Positions 28,516 to 37,268 of a stretch of DNA of 37,814 nt are shown here, one piece after another. The notes below the pieces were generated by a model. The model made no database searches, had not been told where the DNA came from, and saw only the letters and a program-made list of their open reading frames with translations. Both the position numbers and the translations under genes were made by a program. This DNA comes from Fimbriiglobus sp. (GTDB lineage Bacteria > Planctomycetota > Planctomycetia > Gemmatales > Gemmataceae): the NCBI GenBank assembly GCA_025459365.1, contig JALOQR010000043.1:1-37814 (forward strand). Direction: 5' to 3'. Position 1 is the stretch's first letter; each line of letters begins with the position of its first letter.

Positions 28516-30996
28516 TCACTGATTAAACAGGAACGCCTTGCTGTTGATGAGCGCCCACAGGATGTTCTCGTAGGCCTGTTTCTTGTTCTTCTCGTTCTTC
28601 TGCAGGTGTTCCGTCGCGGCCTTGATCTGCTCGGCGGTCGGCTTCTTCGCCTGGGTCAGCAGGAACAACTCCGTGATCTTCTCGGAGTCTGGGCGAGGGT
28701 CTTTCGCCAGCTTGTCGGCCCTCCCGCCGGCCCGAGCTAGCTTGCCCTGCACCTCGTCGCTGTTCAGCAGGTGGAGCACCATTGCCAGGCTCGCTTCGTT
28801 CACCCGTTCGCACTCGCACGCGCTGATCCGTTGAGGGCGGCCGAACACGTCGAGGAAGTACGACTGGAACGACTCGTCGGGCAGTTGAATCGCTCGCTTC
28901 GGGGCATGGCTATCCTTCGGCAGGCCGGGGAAGTCGGACGGGCTTTCGGTGATCGCGCACACCGCGTCGAACACCACCTCGGCCTGCAACCGCTTCGGGT
29001 AGTAGCGGGCGTAGCTCTGTTTGTCTGACTTGTTGAACTCATTCGGCACGGCCGAGAGTTGGTACGTCCGGCTCTTGCAGATCGTTTTGATGAGCGATTT
29101 CAGGCTGTACCCGTTGTCGGTCAGCGTCTTGGTGAGGGCGTCGAGCAACTCGGGGTTGCTCGGTGGGTTGGTCACCCGCATGTCGTCGAGGGGGTCCACA
29201 ATTCCGCGACCGAAGAAGTGTGCCCAGTAGCGGTTGGCCACCGCCTTGGCGAAAAACGGGTTCTTCGCGTCGGTCATCCAGTCGGCGAGGAACACGCGGG
29301 GGTCGTCCTCGGCCGGCACGGTCATCGGGTCGGCGTCGAGCGGCTTGAGCTCCGCTGCTTTGCCGCTGCGCTTGTTGGTCACGCTGCCGTTCGGCTTGGT
29401 GAAGATCGCCACGCGTGCATTTTGGTTGTTGTTCTGCCGGCCGACGGTCGGCAGGTTCTTCTTGCCCACCCGTCCGAAGAAGGCGGCGAGGCCCCAGTAG
29501 TCGTCCTGGCTCCACTTCTCGTAGGGGTGGTGGTGGCACTGAGCACACGCCAGTCGCTGCCCCAGGAACACCTGGCTCAGGTCGTCCACGAACTGCTCCG
29601 GCGTTTGCACCTCCTTGTACCATACCGTCGCCGGCGACTTGCTCTCCTCCCCGATCGCGCAGATCACTTCGCGGGCGAAGTCGCTGTAGGGCAGGTCGGC
29701 GGCCACTGCTTCGCGGATCCAGGCGTGGAAGGCGAACGTGCCTTGTGCCCGCTCCGGCTGGCCCCGCCGCTTCACGCGGAGCACATCGGCCCACTTGTTG
29801 GCGAAGTAGTAGGCATACTCGGGCGTCTCGACCAACCGGTCGATCAGCCTCGCCCGCTTGTCGGCCGAGGAGTCGGTCAGGAACTTCGTCACCGCGTCGG
29901 CGGTTGGCAGGGTACCGGTGATGTCGAGGTAGGCCCGGCGGAGGAACTGCTCGTCGGTGCAAAGTTCGCTCGGAGCGATGCCGAGTTCCCGCCACTTGGC
30001 GGCGGTGTGCGTGTCCACCACGTTGGCAGCGGGGAAGTCGAACTTCGGTGTGTCGCCTGGCCGCGGCACCACGGCGCGGAAGGTGGTCACTACTCCGCTG
30101 AACCGCACCATCACCGCCGCTTGCCCGGTCATGGCCAGGGTACGGACAAGGCCGGTCTCGCTCACCGTGGCCACTTCCGTCTCATTGCTTTCGTATTGAG
30201 CGCGACGGGTGACATCGACCACGCTGCCGTCGGAGTAGTGGGCGTGAACCGCCAACTGTTGCCGGCCGTTGCGATCGACCACGCGGGCCTCGGGGAATAC
30301 CGTGACCTTCGTCACCTTCGGATCTTTGTCGGTGCCAAACGGCAGGCCGCTGGCGATCCACCGCCGGAGCAACTTGTACTCCTCGCTGCCAATCTCCATC
30401 TTCTTCCCGCCGCCGTGCGGCATCACCCCGGCACCCTTGAGCAGCAGTAGCGACTCATCCGGTGCCGCCGGGAACACCCGCCGCCCGCGGCCTTCCTTGA
30501 GCAGGGTCATGTAGTCGAGTTCGGCATCGAACCCCAGCAGCGATAGCCGGAACCCGTTCTGTCCCTGAATCTTGCCGTGGCATCCGCCGCTGTTGCACCC
30601 GAGCTTGGTCAGCACGGGTTCGATCTCGTTGGTGAAACTGATGGGCTGCGGGGTTTCCATCCCACTCACGCTCACCGGCACCTTCGCCACCTTGCCGGCG
30701 TAGCCGATGGTGATCTCGGTGCTACCGTTGGCGAGCGGGTAGACACGCCCAGTGTCGTCCACCCGGACCACCCTGGCGTCGGCAACGGTGTACTTGGCGT
30801 CACCGGTCACATCCACCGGCTTGCCAGAGTCGCGTTCACCGCTGATGGCGAGTTGCGGCGCGTCGTCGGCACCCTTGATGGTCAATTGAGCGGGGAAAGC
30901 AGAGACTCCCCGAACGGCGGGCTTGGCGTCCTGGGCAGAAGCTAGGGCCGCGAAAAGTGTGACGGCAATGGCGGTGAGTGCAAACCGGCGGGGCAT
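28516..30996 (-). CDS. Planctomycete PSCyt-type DUF1549/DUF1553 protein
   Basis: An 826-residue exported protein. Signal peptide M-P-R-R-F-A-L-T-A-I-A-V-T-L-F-A-A-L-A-S-A. A BIG2-like Ig domain follows (about 30-110), then a cytochrome-like segment with 'GCNSGGCHGK' at about 131-140, a second BIG2-like domain (about 225-310), DUF1549 ('CTDEQFLRRAYLDITGTLPT'), a 'CAQCHHHPYEKWSQDDYWGL' motif near 480, and DUF1553 to the end. This architecture is almost confined to planctomycetes and relatives, often paired with a DUF1501 protein, which is absent here. The first Cys pair is C-x4-CH rather than C-x2-CH, so haem attachment there is doubtful; CAQCH fits a c-type site. Function unknown. Confidence 0.88.
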   Translation of the reverse strand: MPRRFALTAIAVTLFAALASAQDAKPAVRGVSAFPAQLTIKGADDAPQLAISGERDSGKPVDVTGDAKYTVADARVVRVDDTGRVYPLANGSTEITIGYAGKVAKVPVSVSGMETPQPISFTNEIEPVLTKLGCNSGGCHGKIQGQNGFRLSLLGFDAELDYMTLLKEGRGRRVFPAAPDESLLLLKGAGVMPHGGGKKMEIGSEEYKLLRRWIASGLPFGTDKDPKVTKVTVFPEARVVDRNGRQQLAVHAHYSDGSVVDVTRRAQYESNETEVATVSETGLVRTLAMTGQAAVMVRFSGVVTTFRAVVPRPGDTPKFDFPAANVVDTHTAAKWRELGIAPSELCTDEQFLRRAYLDITGTLPTADAVTKFLTDSSADKRARLIDRLVETPEYAYYFANKWADVLRVKRRGQPERAQGTFAFHAWIREAVAADLPYSDFAREVICAIGEESKSPATVWYKEVQTPEQFVDDLSQVFLGQRLACAQCHHHPYEKWSQDDYWGLAAFFGRVGKKNLPTVGRQNNNQNARVAIFTKPNGSVTNKRSGKAAELKPLDADPMTVPAEDDPRVFLADWMTDAKNPFFAKAVANRYWAHFFGRGIVDPLDDMRVTNPPSNPELLDALTKTLTDNGYSLKSLIKTICKSRTYQLSAVPNEFNKSDKQSYARYYPKRLQAEVVFDAVCAITESPSDFPGLPKDSHAPKRAIQLPDESFQSYFLDVFGRPQRISACECERVNEASLAMVLHLLNSDEVQGKLARAGGRADKLAKDPRPDSEKITELFLLTQAKKPTAEQIKAATEHLQKNEKNKKQAYENILWALINSKAFLFNQ

Positions 30997-31071
30997 GAGG
31001 CACCTCGGCGGGGCGGGGAGAGTTGGTGCGGGGTGGGACCGACGGAGGCAGGGCAACCGGCAGTAGGAGAA

Positions 31072-31100
31072 ATGCTAACCGAAGTGCGTGCGGCGGACAA
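31072..31100 (-). promoter_or_regulatory. Candidate promoter for the DUF1549/DUF1553 gene
   Basis: On the minus strand TTGTCC (31095-31100), a 17-nt spacer and TAGCAT (31072-31077), about 75 nt before the start. Each hexamer matches consensus at four of six positions. Confidence 0.3.
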
Positions 31101-31234
31101 CAGAAAGTCGACCTGTGTGTCGAGTGCGACGGGGTGAAAAAGTTCGGAAGACCCGACGCCCCGTGGGTCACCGTTCACGGATGGCGACCCGAACTGCAGC
31201 GAGAGACGATCCGAATCCAGGCGCCCCCCCCCTA

Positions 31235-32041
31235 TCAGGGCTTACCTCCGAGTTGTTTCCACAGGTAATATCCCGCCAGCGTGAACCCGATCACAATCAC
31301 CACCCACCGCACATAGTTCCCCGGTAGCGTGCGGGCGACCCGTGCCCCAACGTACCCGCCGATCACCGCCGCCGCCGACATGCACGCCGCCGCCGGCCAA
31401 TCGATCAAACCACCCGCCACGAACACCACCACTGATACCCCGTTGATGACGCTGGCCAGTAGCGTCTTCACCGCGTTCGCATGGTGGATGTTCGACAGGC
31501 CCATGAACCCCAGAGCCGTCAGCATCAGGATGCCGATGCCCGCTCCGAAGTACCCACCATACACCGCGATCAGGAACTGAAACCCGATCAGCACGGCCGT
31601 TCGTCCGGTGCCCACCGGGGCGGAGATGGCCGATGCCGACCGCTTCTTCAGCATCGCGCCGAGCGGTTGCTGAAGCAGGAATAGCACGGCGGCGGTGAGG
31701 ATGAGCCATGGCACCAGTGGGCCGAATGCCTTCGGCGACACCGCGACCAACACCGACCCAACGATACCGCCCACCAAGCTCGGCGGGAGTAACTTCAGAG
31801 CGAACGGCCGGGCCTCGCGGTACTCGTTGCGGTACGCCCACGCCCCGGCCAGGGAGCCGGGAAGCAAGGCGAGCGTACTGGTGGCGTTGGCTACCGCCTC
31901 GGTGCTGTCCCCGTACCGGGCGGCCAGGAAGGTGATGAGCGCCGGGAAGGTGAGGAGCGTGCCGCCACCGGCCACCGAGTTCATGATGCCGGCCGCGAAC
32001 GCCGCGGCGAGAATGACGGCCAACAGCAAAGATTCGGGCAT
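31235..32041 (-). CDS. TSUP family (TauE/SafE-like) membrane transporter
   Basis: A 268-residue inner-membrane protein with about eight hydrophobic segments in two repeats. The repeat signatures 'GIMNSVAGGGTLLTFPALI' and 'GGYFGAGIGILMLTALG' are those of the TauE/SafE (TSUP) family, which export sulfite, sulfoacetate or related anions. The start M-P-E-S-L-L-L-A-V at 32041 leads straight into TM1; the upstream open frame overlaps the next gene's terminus and is not credible. No sulfur gene is nearby, so the substrate is open. It lies 65 nt after the ECF-sigma cluster and might be part of its transcript. Confidence 0.85.
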   Translation of the reverse strand: MPESLLLAVILAAAFAAGIMNSVAGGGTLLTFPALITFLAARYGDSTEAVANATSTLALLPGSLAGAWAYRNEYREARPFALKLLPPSLVGGIVGSVLVAVSPKAFGPLVPWLILTAAVLFLLQQPLGAMLKKRSASAISAPVGTGRTAVLIGFQFLIAVYGGYFGAGIGILMLTALGFMGLSNIHHANAVKTLLASVINGVSVVVFVAGGLIDWPAAACMSAAAVIGGYVGARVARTLPGNYVRWVVIVIGFTLAGYYLWKQLGGKP

Positions 32042-32106
32042 TCGGTTCTCGGACAGAGTGCGAGTGGGGGCAGCCCCTTGGTGCGGAACCCGCTCGCTCA
32101 CGCGAC

Positions 32107-32748
32107 CTATCTGGCGGCCAGTGCGTCCAGATGTACGAGCGGGTCCCACCAACTCGGTTTGATTTTCGGATGGTCGGCGATGGTCCGCAGGCTCCGCAGC
32201 GGATCCATAATCTCGTCTCGCCACCAGAGGTAGTAATACAGCAGAAACGCCCGCACCAGGCTCGGTTCGGCGTTCCCCCGGCCGACGTACTCGTTCACCA
32301 TGGCGAAGAAGTCGAGCACCCGCGTCGCTTTTTGGTACAGCGCGTCGCGGGTGGGATCGATCTGTGCGTGAGTCTCGGGGGTGGTCAGGTAGTTGAGGAA
32401 CTCGGCCAGGCGGATCGCCCGTTCCTCCGGCCCCTCCCGCCGGCGATCAAGAACAAAGTGCTTCCACGCGATGTTGCGGGCCTCGCGAAATTCCTCGGCG
32501 TTGTACTGCTGGCACAACTCCAGCGCGGTCCGCTGGCGGTTCTGGCCGGCCGGGATCACAAAGAACAGCAACAGCGGTACCAGCACGGCGACAAGCGGAC
32601 CGATGAGCGGCACAAACAAGTCGCGGACCAGTTCATACGCGGTTTTGCCGTGGCCAGTCAGCAGACCAGCCAGCAGAAGCGAGAGCACGGGCACGGCGAG
32701 GGCGACCAGACCGACGATCAGCGCCCGCGGTAGGTAAGACGACGACAT
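32107..32748 (-). CDS. Hypothetical membrane protein, third gene of the ECF cluster
   Basis: A 213-residue protein with two N-terminal membrane helices (about residues 9-32 and 45-66) and a long cytoplasmic helical part ('LELCQQYNAEEFREARNIAW', 'LFLNYLTT…' region, 'FLLYYYLWWRDEIMDPLRSL'). The 'YNAEEFREARNIAW' stretch is reminiscent of DUF4760-like proteins, but I hold this loosely. The start at 32748 gives M-S-S-S-Y-L-P before TM1. It begins 32 nt after the probable anti-sigma gene, so the three are likely co-transcribed. Role unknown, perhaps accessory to the sigma/anti-sigma pair. Confidence 0.65.
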   Translation of the reverse strand: MSSSYLPRALIVGLVALAVPVLSLLLAGLLTGHGKTAYELVRDLFVPLIGPLVAVLVPLLLFFVIPAGQNRQRTALELCQQYNAEEFREARNIAWKHFVLDRRREGPEERAIRLAEFLNYLTTPETHAQIDPTRDALYQKATRVLDFFAMVNEYVGRGNAEPSLVRAFLLYYYLWWRDEIMDPLRSLRTIADHPKIKPSWWDPLVHLDALAAR

Positions 32749-32780
32749 GACCGGATCATGCCCGCCGCCAGCGGAAAGAA

Positions 32781-33446
32781 TCAAGGCGAAGCGGCGAACT
32801 CGGCGGCCTCCCGCACCTGGGCCGTCGCACGAGCGAGGCTGCGCCCAGTCAGATTGTCGGCCAACCGGGCCAGCCACCCCGACCCACGGAAGCGATCCCC
32901 CAGCGTGCGGGCAAGGATCACGGCGGCAATCAAAAACACCACGCCAAATCCGAAGTTCGCCATCACCCATGGCCAGCCGACCGCGGCAAAGAGATCGACA
33001 CCGACCGACTTCGCGATCACAATCACACCAAGTGCCCAGATCAGCGGGGAGGTGAACAGGACCCCCAGCGCCACCCTGAGGCGAAACCTCCGCAACTCGG
33101 CGAGCCGTATTTGGACGTTCACCACCGGAGCGGTGTAGTCGAGGCTGTGAAGTTTTGTGAACTGCCACACGGTCAGTCCGATCGACAACACCGCCAACGC
33201 GTACAAGACTCCGCCAGGGATGGCGAACTTCGCCTCGCTTGCGTGGGCGGCTAGGAACACACCAAGCAACACCGCCGCGGCAAGCCCCTGGAGCAGTTCC
33301 CAGCCCAGCGCCCACCCCAACGGACGGAGAGACTGCTGGACCCGGTCGAGGGCGTGGGCGGTTCGCATTTGGTGAACAGAGACCTGTGTAGCGGTCAGTT
33401 TTCGGTCGAGATCCACCCAGGCGGATTTCAGGTCGTCGAGGGTCAT
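32781..33446 (-). CDS. Membrane protein translationally coupled to the ECF sigma factor, probable anti-sigma
   Basis: 221 residues. A charged N-terminal segment of about 45 residues ('LDDLKSAWVDLDRKLTATQV') precedes four hydrophobic segments (about 46-68, 75-93, 122-145, 152-178). Its ATG overlaps the sigma factor stop (ATGA), the usual arrangement for sigma/anti-sigma pairs. No zinc-finger HxxxCxxC anti-sigma motif is present, so if it restrains the sigma factor it does so through a different N-terminal domain. Similar coupled membrane proteins with a short cytoplasmic N-terminus occur in planctomycete ECF loci (inference). The next gene starts 32 nt downstream. Confidence 0.6.
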   Translation of the reverse strand: MTLDDLKSAWVDLDRKLTATQVSVHQMRTAHALDRVQQSLRPLGWALGWELLQGLAAAVLLGVFLAAHASEAKFAIPGGVLYALAVLSIGLTVWQFTKLHSLDYTAPVVNVQIRLAELRRFRLRVALGVLFTSPLIWALGVIVIAKSVGVDLFAAVGWPWVMANFGFGVVFLIAAVILARTLGDRFRGSGWLARLADNLTGRSLARATAQVREAAEFAASP

Positions 33447-33943
33447 GAGCGGTGGTCCTCCGTTTGGGCCTCATCGCGGAGGCGGAGTTTGAGCCGGTTC
33501 AACTTGGTGGCCACGTTGGTTTCGGTCAGGCCGAGTACGTCGGCGATGTCGCGGTAGCTGCGGTCGTCCAGGTATAGCATCAGCAGTGCCCGGTTCAGGT
33601 GGTCGAGCCGTTCCATCAGCCGGGTGAGCACCCGTATCCGCTCGTCCGGTTCGTATGGTTCGACGCCGACGCTCTGCTCGTCCAACGGGACAGCCGGTGG
33701 GCGGTGGGCCATCTCGCGGACAAACGAAATACCGACGTTCAGGGCGATGCGGTATGCCCAGGTGGCGAACGAGCGGGCGGGATCATATCGCGGGAATGCC
33801 CGCCACAATTGCACCGCGATCTCCTGTTCGAGATCGTGGCGATCCTCGGCGGTGCGAGCATAGGTGAACGCCACCTTGCCGACGATCCCACGATTTTGAT
33901 CGAGGAGCGTGGTGAACCGTCGCTGCGTATCGGTCGGGATCAC
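33443..33943 (-). CDS. ECF-type RNA polymerase sigma factor
   Basis: 166 residues from a GTG start at 33943. Region sigma-2 is 'DLEQEIAVQLWRAFPRYDPA' followed by 'FATWAYRIALNVG', and sigma-4 is 'LLMLYLDDRSYRDIADVLGL' with the helix-turn-helix 'TETNVATKLNRLKLRLRD'. Only these two regions are present, as in ECF sigma factors. GAGGG lies about 10 nt before the GTG. The gene heads a three-gene cluster with two membrane proteins and is insulated from tex by a strong hairpin. Which ECF group it belongs to cannot be told without a profile search; autoregulation is likely for this class. Confidence 0.9.
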   Translation of the reverse strand: MIPTDTQRRFTTLLDQNRGIVGKVAFTYARTAEDRHDLEQEIAVQLWRAFPRYDPARSFATWAYRIALNVGISFVREMAHRPPAVPLDEQSVGVEPYEPDERIRVLTRLMERLDHLNRALLMLYLDDRSYRDIADVLGLTETNVATKLNRLKLRLRDEAQTEDHRS

Positions 33944-34016
33944 CCGCTCGGCCCTCGTCCCGTGTGTGGGAGATGATTCGGGCCGGCCGGCGGGAAATCA
34001 CAGAGAAATGGAAACA

Positions 34017-34066
34017 GGAACGGAGTGACCGGGTAGGGTTGCGTCCCCACCCGGTCACTCCGTTCC
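34017..34066 (-). terminator. Hairpin terminator after tex
   Basis: Arms 34017-34034 (GGAACGGAGTGACCGGGT) and 34049-34066 are perfect reverse complements, with an additional GGG/CCC pairing inside the 14-nt loop. It begins 20 nt after the tex stop on the minus strand. The tail has only scattered T (CCTGTTTCCATTTCTC), so the strength comes from the stem. Confidence 0.75.
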
Positions 34067-34085
34067 CGATCATCGAGAACTCAAT

Positions 34086-37000
34086 TCACTCCGCCTTCGG
34101 CTCTTCGGGCTTCGGCGTTTCGGGCGGCTTGGCCGGCGGTGGCGGGCTAAACATGGCCGCCAGTTGGGCGAACGTGTTCAGGTCGGCCTTGCCCGTCTTT
34201 TGTTGCTGCGTCAGCTTGGCAGCGGCCTTCTTCGCCTTGGGAGTCTGGGGTGGGGTAGCGCCCTCGGCCGGCGGAGTGCCGTCGGCGGCAGGTGGGGCGG
34301 TTTCTTCCACCGGCGGGCGGACGGGGCCAGTGCTTCGCGGTAGGGTCGGCCCGCGGTACAGCCCACCCGGCTTGCCCTGGCCCGGCTTCACCGGGGGTGG
34401 CACCGTCGCCGCCGGACGCGGGATAAACCCGGCTCGCTCGCCCGCCGGACGGTCGGCTCGTGGCGGTGGGCGGTCGGGGCGCGGGGGCATCGGCGGACGT
34501 TGCTGTTGCTGTTGCGGCGGCGGGCGGTCGCCCCGTGGGGGCATTGGTGGGCGTTCCGGGCGAGGTTGCCGCTGAACGTCCGGCGGACGGTCGAAGGTCC
34601 GTTCCTGGCCCGGCGGGATCATGCTCAGCGATACCCGCCGGCGTTCGGGATCCACGCTGTTCACCCACACGCTCACCACGTCGCCGACATTCACCACGTC
34701 GTAGGGCGACTTGATGAACCGGTTAGCCATCTGGCTGATGTGGATCAGCCCGCTGTCCTTCAGCCCCACATCGACGAACGCCCCGAAGTCGACCACGTTC
34801 AGAATCTCGCCCTTCAGTTCCATCCCCGGTTTCAGATCTTCGAGGTTGAGCACGCCCTTGCGGAAGATCGGCGCCGGGCGGTCTTCCCGCACGTCGCGGC
34901 CGGGCTTGCTCAGGGCGTCGAAGATGTCGCGCACCGTTGGCCCGCCCACCTTGAACTGGTTGGCGATCGCTTCCGGGTTCTGCGTCTTCAACTTCTCGCG
35001 GATTTCGGCGAGCTTCGCCTTGTCGAGCAGATCGGCCGGGGTGTGCCCGATGGCTTGCAGGACCTCCCGGGCGATGTGGTAGCTTTCCGGGTGGACCCAG
35101 GTGTTGTCGAGCGGGTCGTCGCCGGTGCGGATCTTGAGGAACCCGGCCGCCTGGGTGAATCGGGCCTCGCCCATCTGCGGCACACCCATGAATTGCTCAC
35201 GGGTGCGGAACGGACCATTCTTGGTACGGAAATCGACAATCTCGCGGGCTACGAGTTGGTTCAGCCCGGAGACGTGCCGGAGGAGTGGCACACTTGCCGT
35301 GTTCACATCCACCCCGACCGTGTTCACGCAACTCTCGATCACCGTTTCGAGCGATTCCTTCAGGTACTTCGGCCGCATGTCGTGCTGGTACAACCCCACG
35401 CCGACGTGCTGCGGATCGACCTTCACCAGTTCAGCAAGGGGGTCTTGCAGTCGCCGGCCGATGCTCACCGTTCCCCGCACCATCGCGTCGAGGTCGGGGA
35501 ACTCTTCCTTGGCGATGGGGCTGGCCGAGTAGTCGCTCGCGCCGGCCTCGTTGACGATGACATAGCTGATGTCGGCCGGGGCGTCGGGCAACCCCTCCAG
35601 GTTGATCGTCTCGACCGGGGGAGCGGGCGGGGCGGCCGGAGCCGCCGGCAGCGGGGGCGGGGCGATGGTGGCGTCCGGAGCCGCGGCGGCTTCACCGGTT
35701 GGCAGCGGGGCGGAGGCGCTCACTGCCTCCCCCGCCGGGTGCAACGGGGCGGACGTGGTCATCTCCACCGGGGCCGTCACCGCGGCGACGGTTTCCGTGG
35801 CGGCCACCGGGGCGCTCTCGGCCACCACCGGAGGGAGCGTCGCCGCCGGTCGTGGGTTAGCCCGCCGCTCGGCCAGGTCGGCGATCACCTCCGACACGAT
35901 TTGCTCCGTCTCCCGGCAGGCGGTGCCGTTCCCGATGGCGATGATCTCCACGCCGTATTTGCGGATGAGTTGCTCCAACTTCTGCTTGGCCTGGGCCACC
36001 TGCTTCTGCGGCGGGTGCGGAAACACCACGCCATGTTCGAGCAGTTCGCCCGTGTCGCCGAGAACCGCCAGCTTACACCCATTGCGAAGGCCGGGATCGA
36101 CGGCCAGCACCTTCCGCCCGCCGAGTGGGGCCTTGAGCAGAAGGCTTCGCAGGTTGCGGGCGAAGATATCGACGCCGTGATCCTGGGCGAACTCGCTCAT
36201 CTCCTTGCGGATCTCGCGTTCCAGGCTCGGCAGCAGTAGCCGATCGACGGCGTCTTCGAGGGCGGGGATGATGAATTCGCGGTGCGGGTGGTCGGCCAGC
36301 GGCAGGCAATCGAAGGTGATGAACTTGGCCCGCTGGGCGTCGCATTCCATCTTCACCCGCAGCATCTTTTCATGCTCGCCGCGGTTCACCGCCAGCACCC
36401 GGTGCGGAGGCATCATCCGTACCGGTTCTTTGAAGTCGAAGTAGTCGCGGAACTCCTGCCCTTTGCCCTCCGGCACGTCGCCCTTGGTGGTGACGATGAC
36501 GGCCGTGTCGCGGAGGAACAACCGCACCGGCCCGCGGACGTTCGCGTCTTCGGCGATGTACTCGGCCAGGATGTGCCGGATGCCAGTGGCCACGTCGTCC
36601 GGGGTGTTCAGCGCCTTGTCCGGGTTGACCAGTCCGGCGAGCGTCTCGGTCAGATTGGCCGCCGCCTCGTCGCGGTGCCACACGGCCAGCGCCGCCGGCT
36701 CCAACCCCTTGTCGCGGGCATCCGACGCCAGCGTCCGTTTCTTCGGCTTGAACGGCAGATAGAGGTCTTCGAGCCGCTTGATGTTGTCGGCTTCCAGAAT
36801 CGCCCCGACCAGTTCATCGCTCAGCCGCCCCTGCCCGGCGATGCTCCGCAAGATCGTCTGCTTTCGGTCGGCCAACGCCTTCAGTGCGTTCACCCGCAAC
36901 TGGATCCGCCGCAGCATTTCCTCATCCAGCCCGCCCGTCCGCTCCTTGCGGTAGCGGGTGATGAACGGGATGGTGTTCCCCTCTTCGAGCAACTGCACCA

Positions 37001-37268
37001 CCGCCTCCACATGCACCCGGCGGATCTGGAAATCCTGGGCGATGCGGGCCAACTCGTGCCCCTGCGGGGACGGCGGCACGGTCGGTACTGGTTGGGCTGG
37101 GCGGGCCGGGCCGGGGGGCGGTGCGGGCGGCGCCTCGGCCGTCGCTTCTGGCGGGAGCGGCGGCGGGGTGGTTCCTTCCGTCGTGGTCGCCTCCGACGGG
37201 GTCGCCTCCGGCGTGGTGTTCTCGGCGGGGGCGGTGGCGGGGGCCACGGTGGGGTCGCTGGAGTTCAT
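34086..37268 (-). CDS. tex: Tex-type S1 RNA-binding transcription accessory protein, enlarged
   Basis: 1060 residues; Tex proteins are normally about 770-800. Tex binds nucleic acid near the elongating polymerase. Residues 1-70 are a Pro/Ala/Thr-rich leader. The conserved body follows: 'NTIPFITRYRKERTGGLDEE', 'RLEDLYLPFKPKKRTLA', and the YqgF/RNase H-like domain ('LAVDPGLRNGCKLAVLGDTG'). That domain is split by an Ala/Pro-rich insertion of about 104 residues (464-567), after which 'YVIVNEAGASDYSAS' resumes. The helix-hairpin-helix ('NTASVPLLRHVSGLNQLVA') and S1 ('GMELKGEILNVVDFGAFVDV', about 811-883) are intact. The last ~175 residues are a Pro/Arg/Gln-rich tail that includes a run of five Gln. 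The frame is unbroken throughout. Confidence 0.9.
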   Translation of the reverse strand: MNSSDPTVAPATAPAENTTPEATPSEATTTEGTTPPPLPPEATAEAPPAPPPGPARPAQPVPTVPPSPQGHELARIAQDFQIRRVHVEAVVQLLEEGNTIPFITRYRKERTGGLDEEMLRRIQLRVNALKALADRKQTILRSIAGQGRLSDELVGAILEADNIKRLEDLYLPFKPKKRTLASDARDKGLEPAALAVWHRDEAAANLTETLAGLVNPDKALNTPDDVATGIRHILAEYIAEDANVRGPVRLFLRDTAVIVTTKGDVPEGKGQEFRDYFDFKEPVRMMPPHRVLAVNRGEHEKMLRVKMECDAQRAKFITFDCLPLADHPHREFIIPALEDAVDRLLLPSLEREIRKEMSEFAQDHGVDIFARNLRSLLLKAPLGGRKVLAVDPGLRNGCKLAVLGDTGELLEHGVVFPHPPQKQVAQAKQKLEQLIRKYGVEIIAIGNGTACRETEQIVSEVIADLAERRANPRPAATLPPVVAESAPVAATETVAAVTAPVEMTTSAPLHPAGEAVSASAPLPTGEAAAAPDATIAPPPLPAAPAAPPAPPVETINLEGLPDAPADISYVIVNEAGASDYSASPIAKEEFPDLDAMVRGTVSIGRRLQDPLAELVKVDPQHVGVGLYQHDMRPKYLKESLETVIESCVNTVGVDVNTASVPLLRHVSGLNQLVAREIVDFRTKNGPFRTREQFMGVPQMGEARFTQAAGFLKIRTGDDPLDNTWVHPESYHIAREVLQAIGHTPADLLDKAKLAEIREKLKTQNPEAIANQFKVGGPTVRDIFDALSKPGRDVREDRPAPIFRKGVLNLEDLKPGMELKGEILNVVDFGAFVDVGLKDSGLIHISQMANRFIKSPYDVVNVGDVVSVWVNSVDPERRRVSLSMIPPGQERTFDRPPDVQRQPRPERPPMPPRGDRPPPQQQQQRPPMPPRPDRPPPRADRPAGERAGFIPRPAATVPPPVKPGQGKPGGLYRGPTLPRSTGPVRPPVEETAPPAADGTPPAEGATPPQTPKAKKAAAKLTQQQKTGKADLNTFAQLAAMFSPPPPAKPPETPKPEEPKAE

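Noticed and set aside
33443-33474. Very long minus-strand frame 32107-33474 as one 455-residue protein
   Set aside because: Its first part is the shadow of the probable anti-sigma gene in another frame; the credible protein begins at 32748.
34500-36239. 579-codon plus-strand frame antisense to tex
   Set aside because: No recognisable motif; the opposite strand encodes intact Tex domains across the same span.
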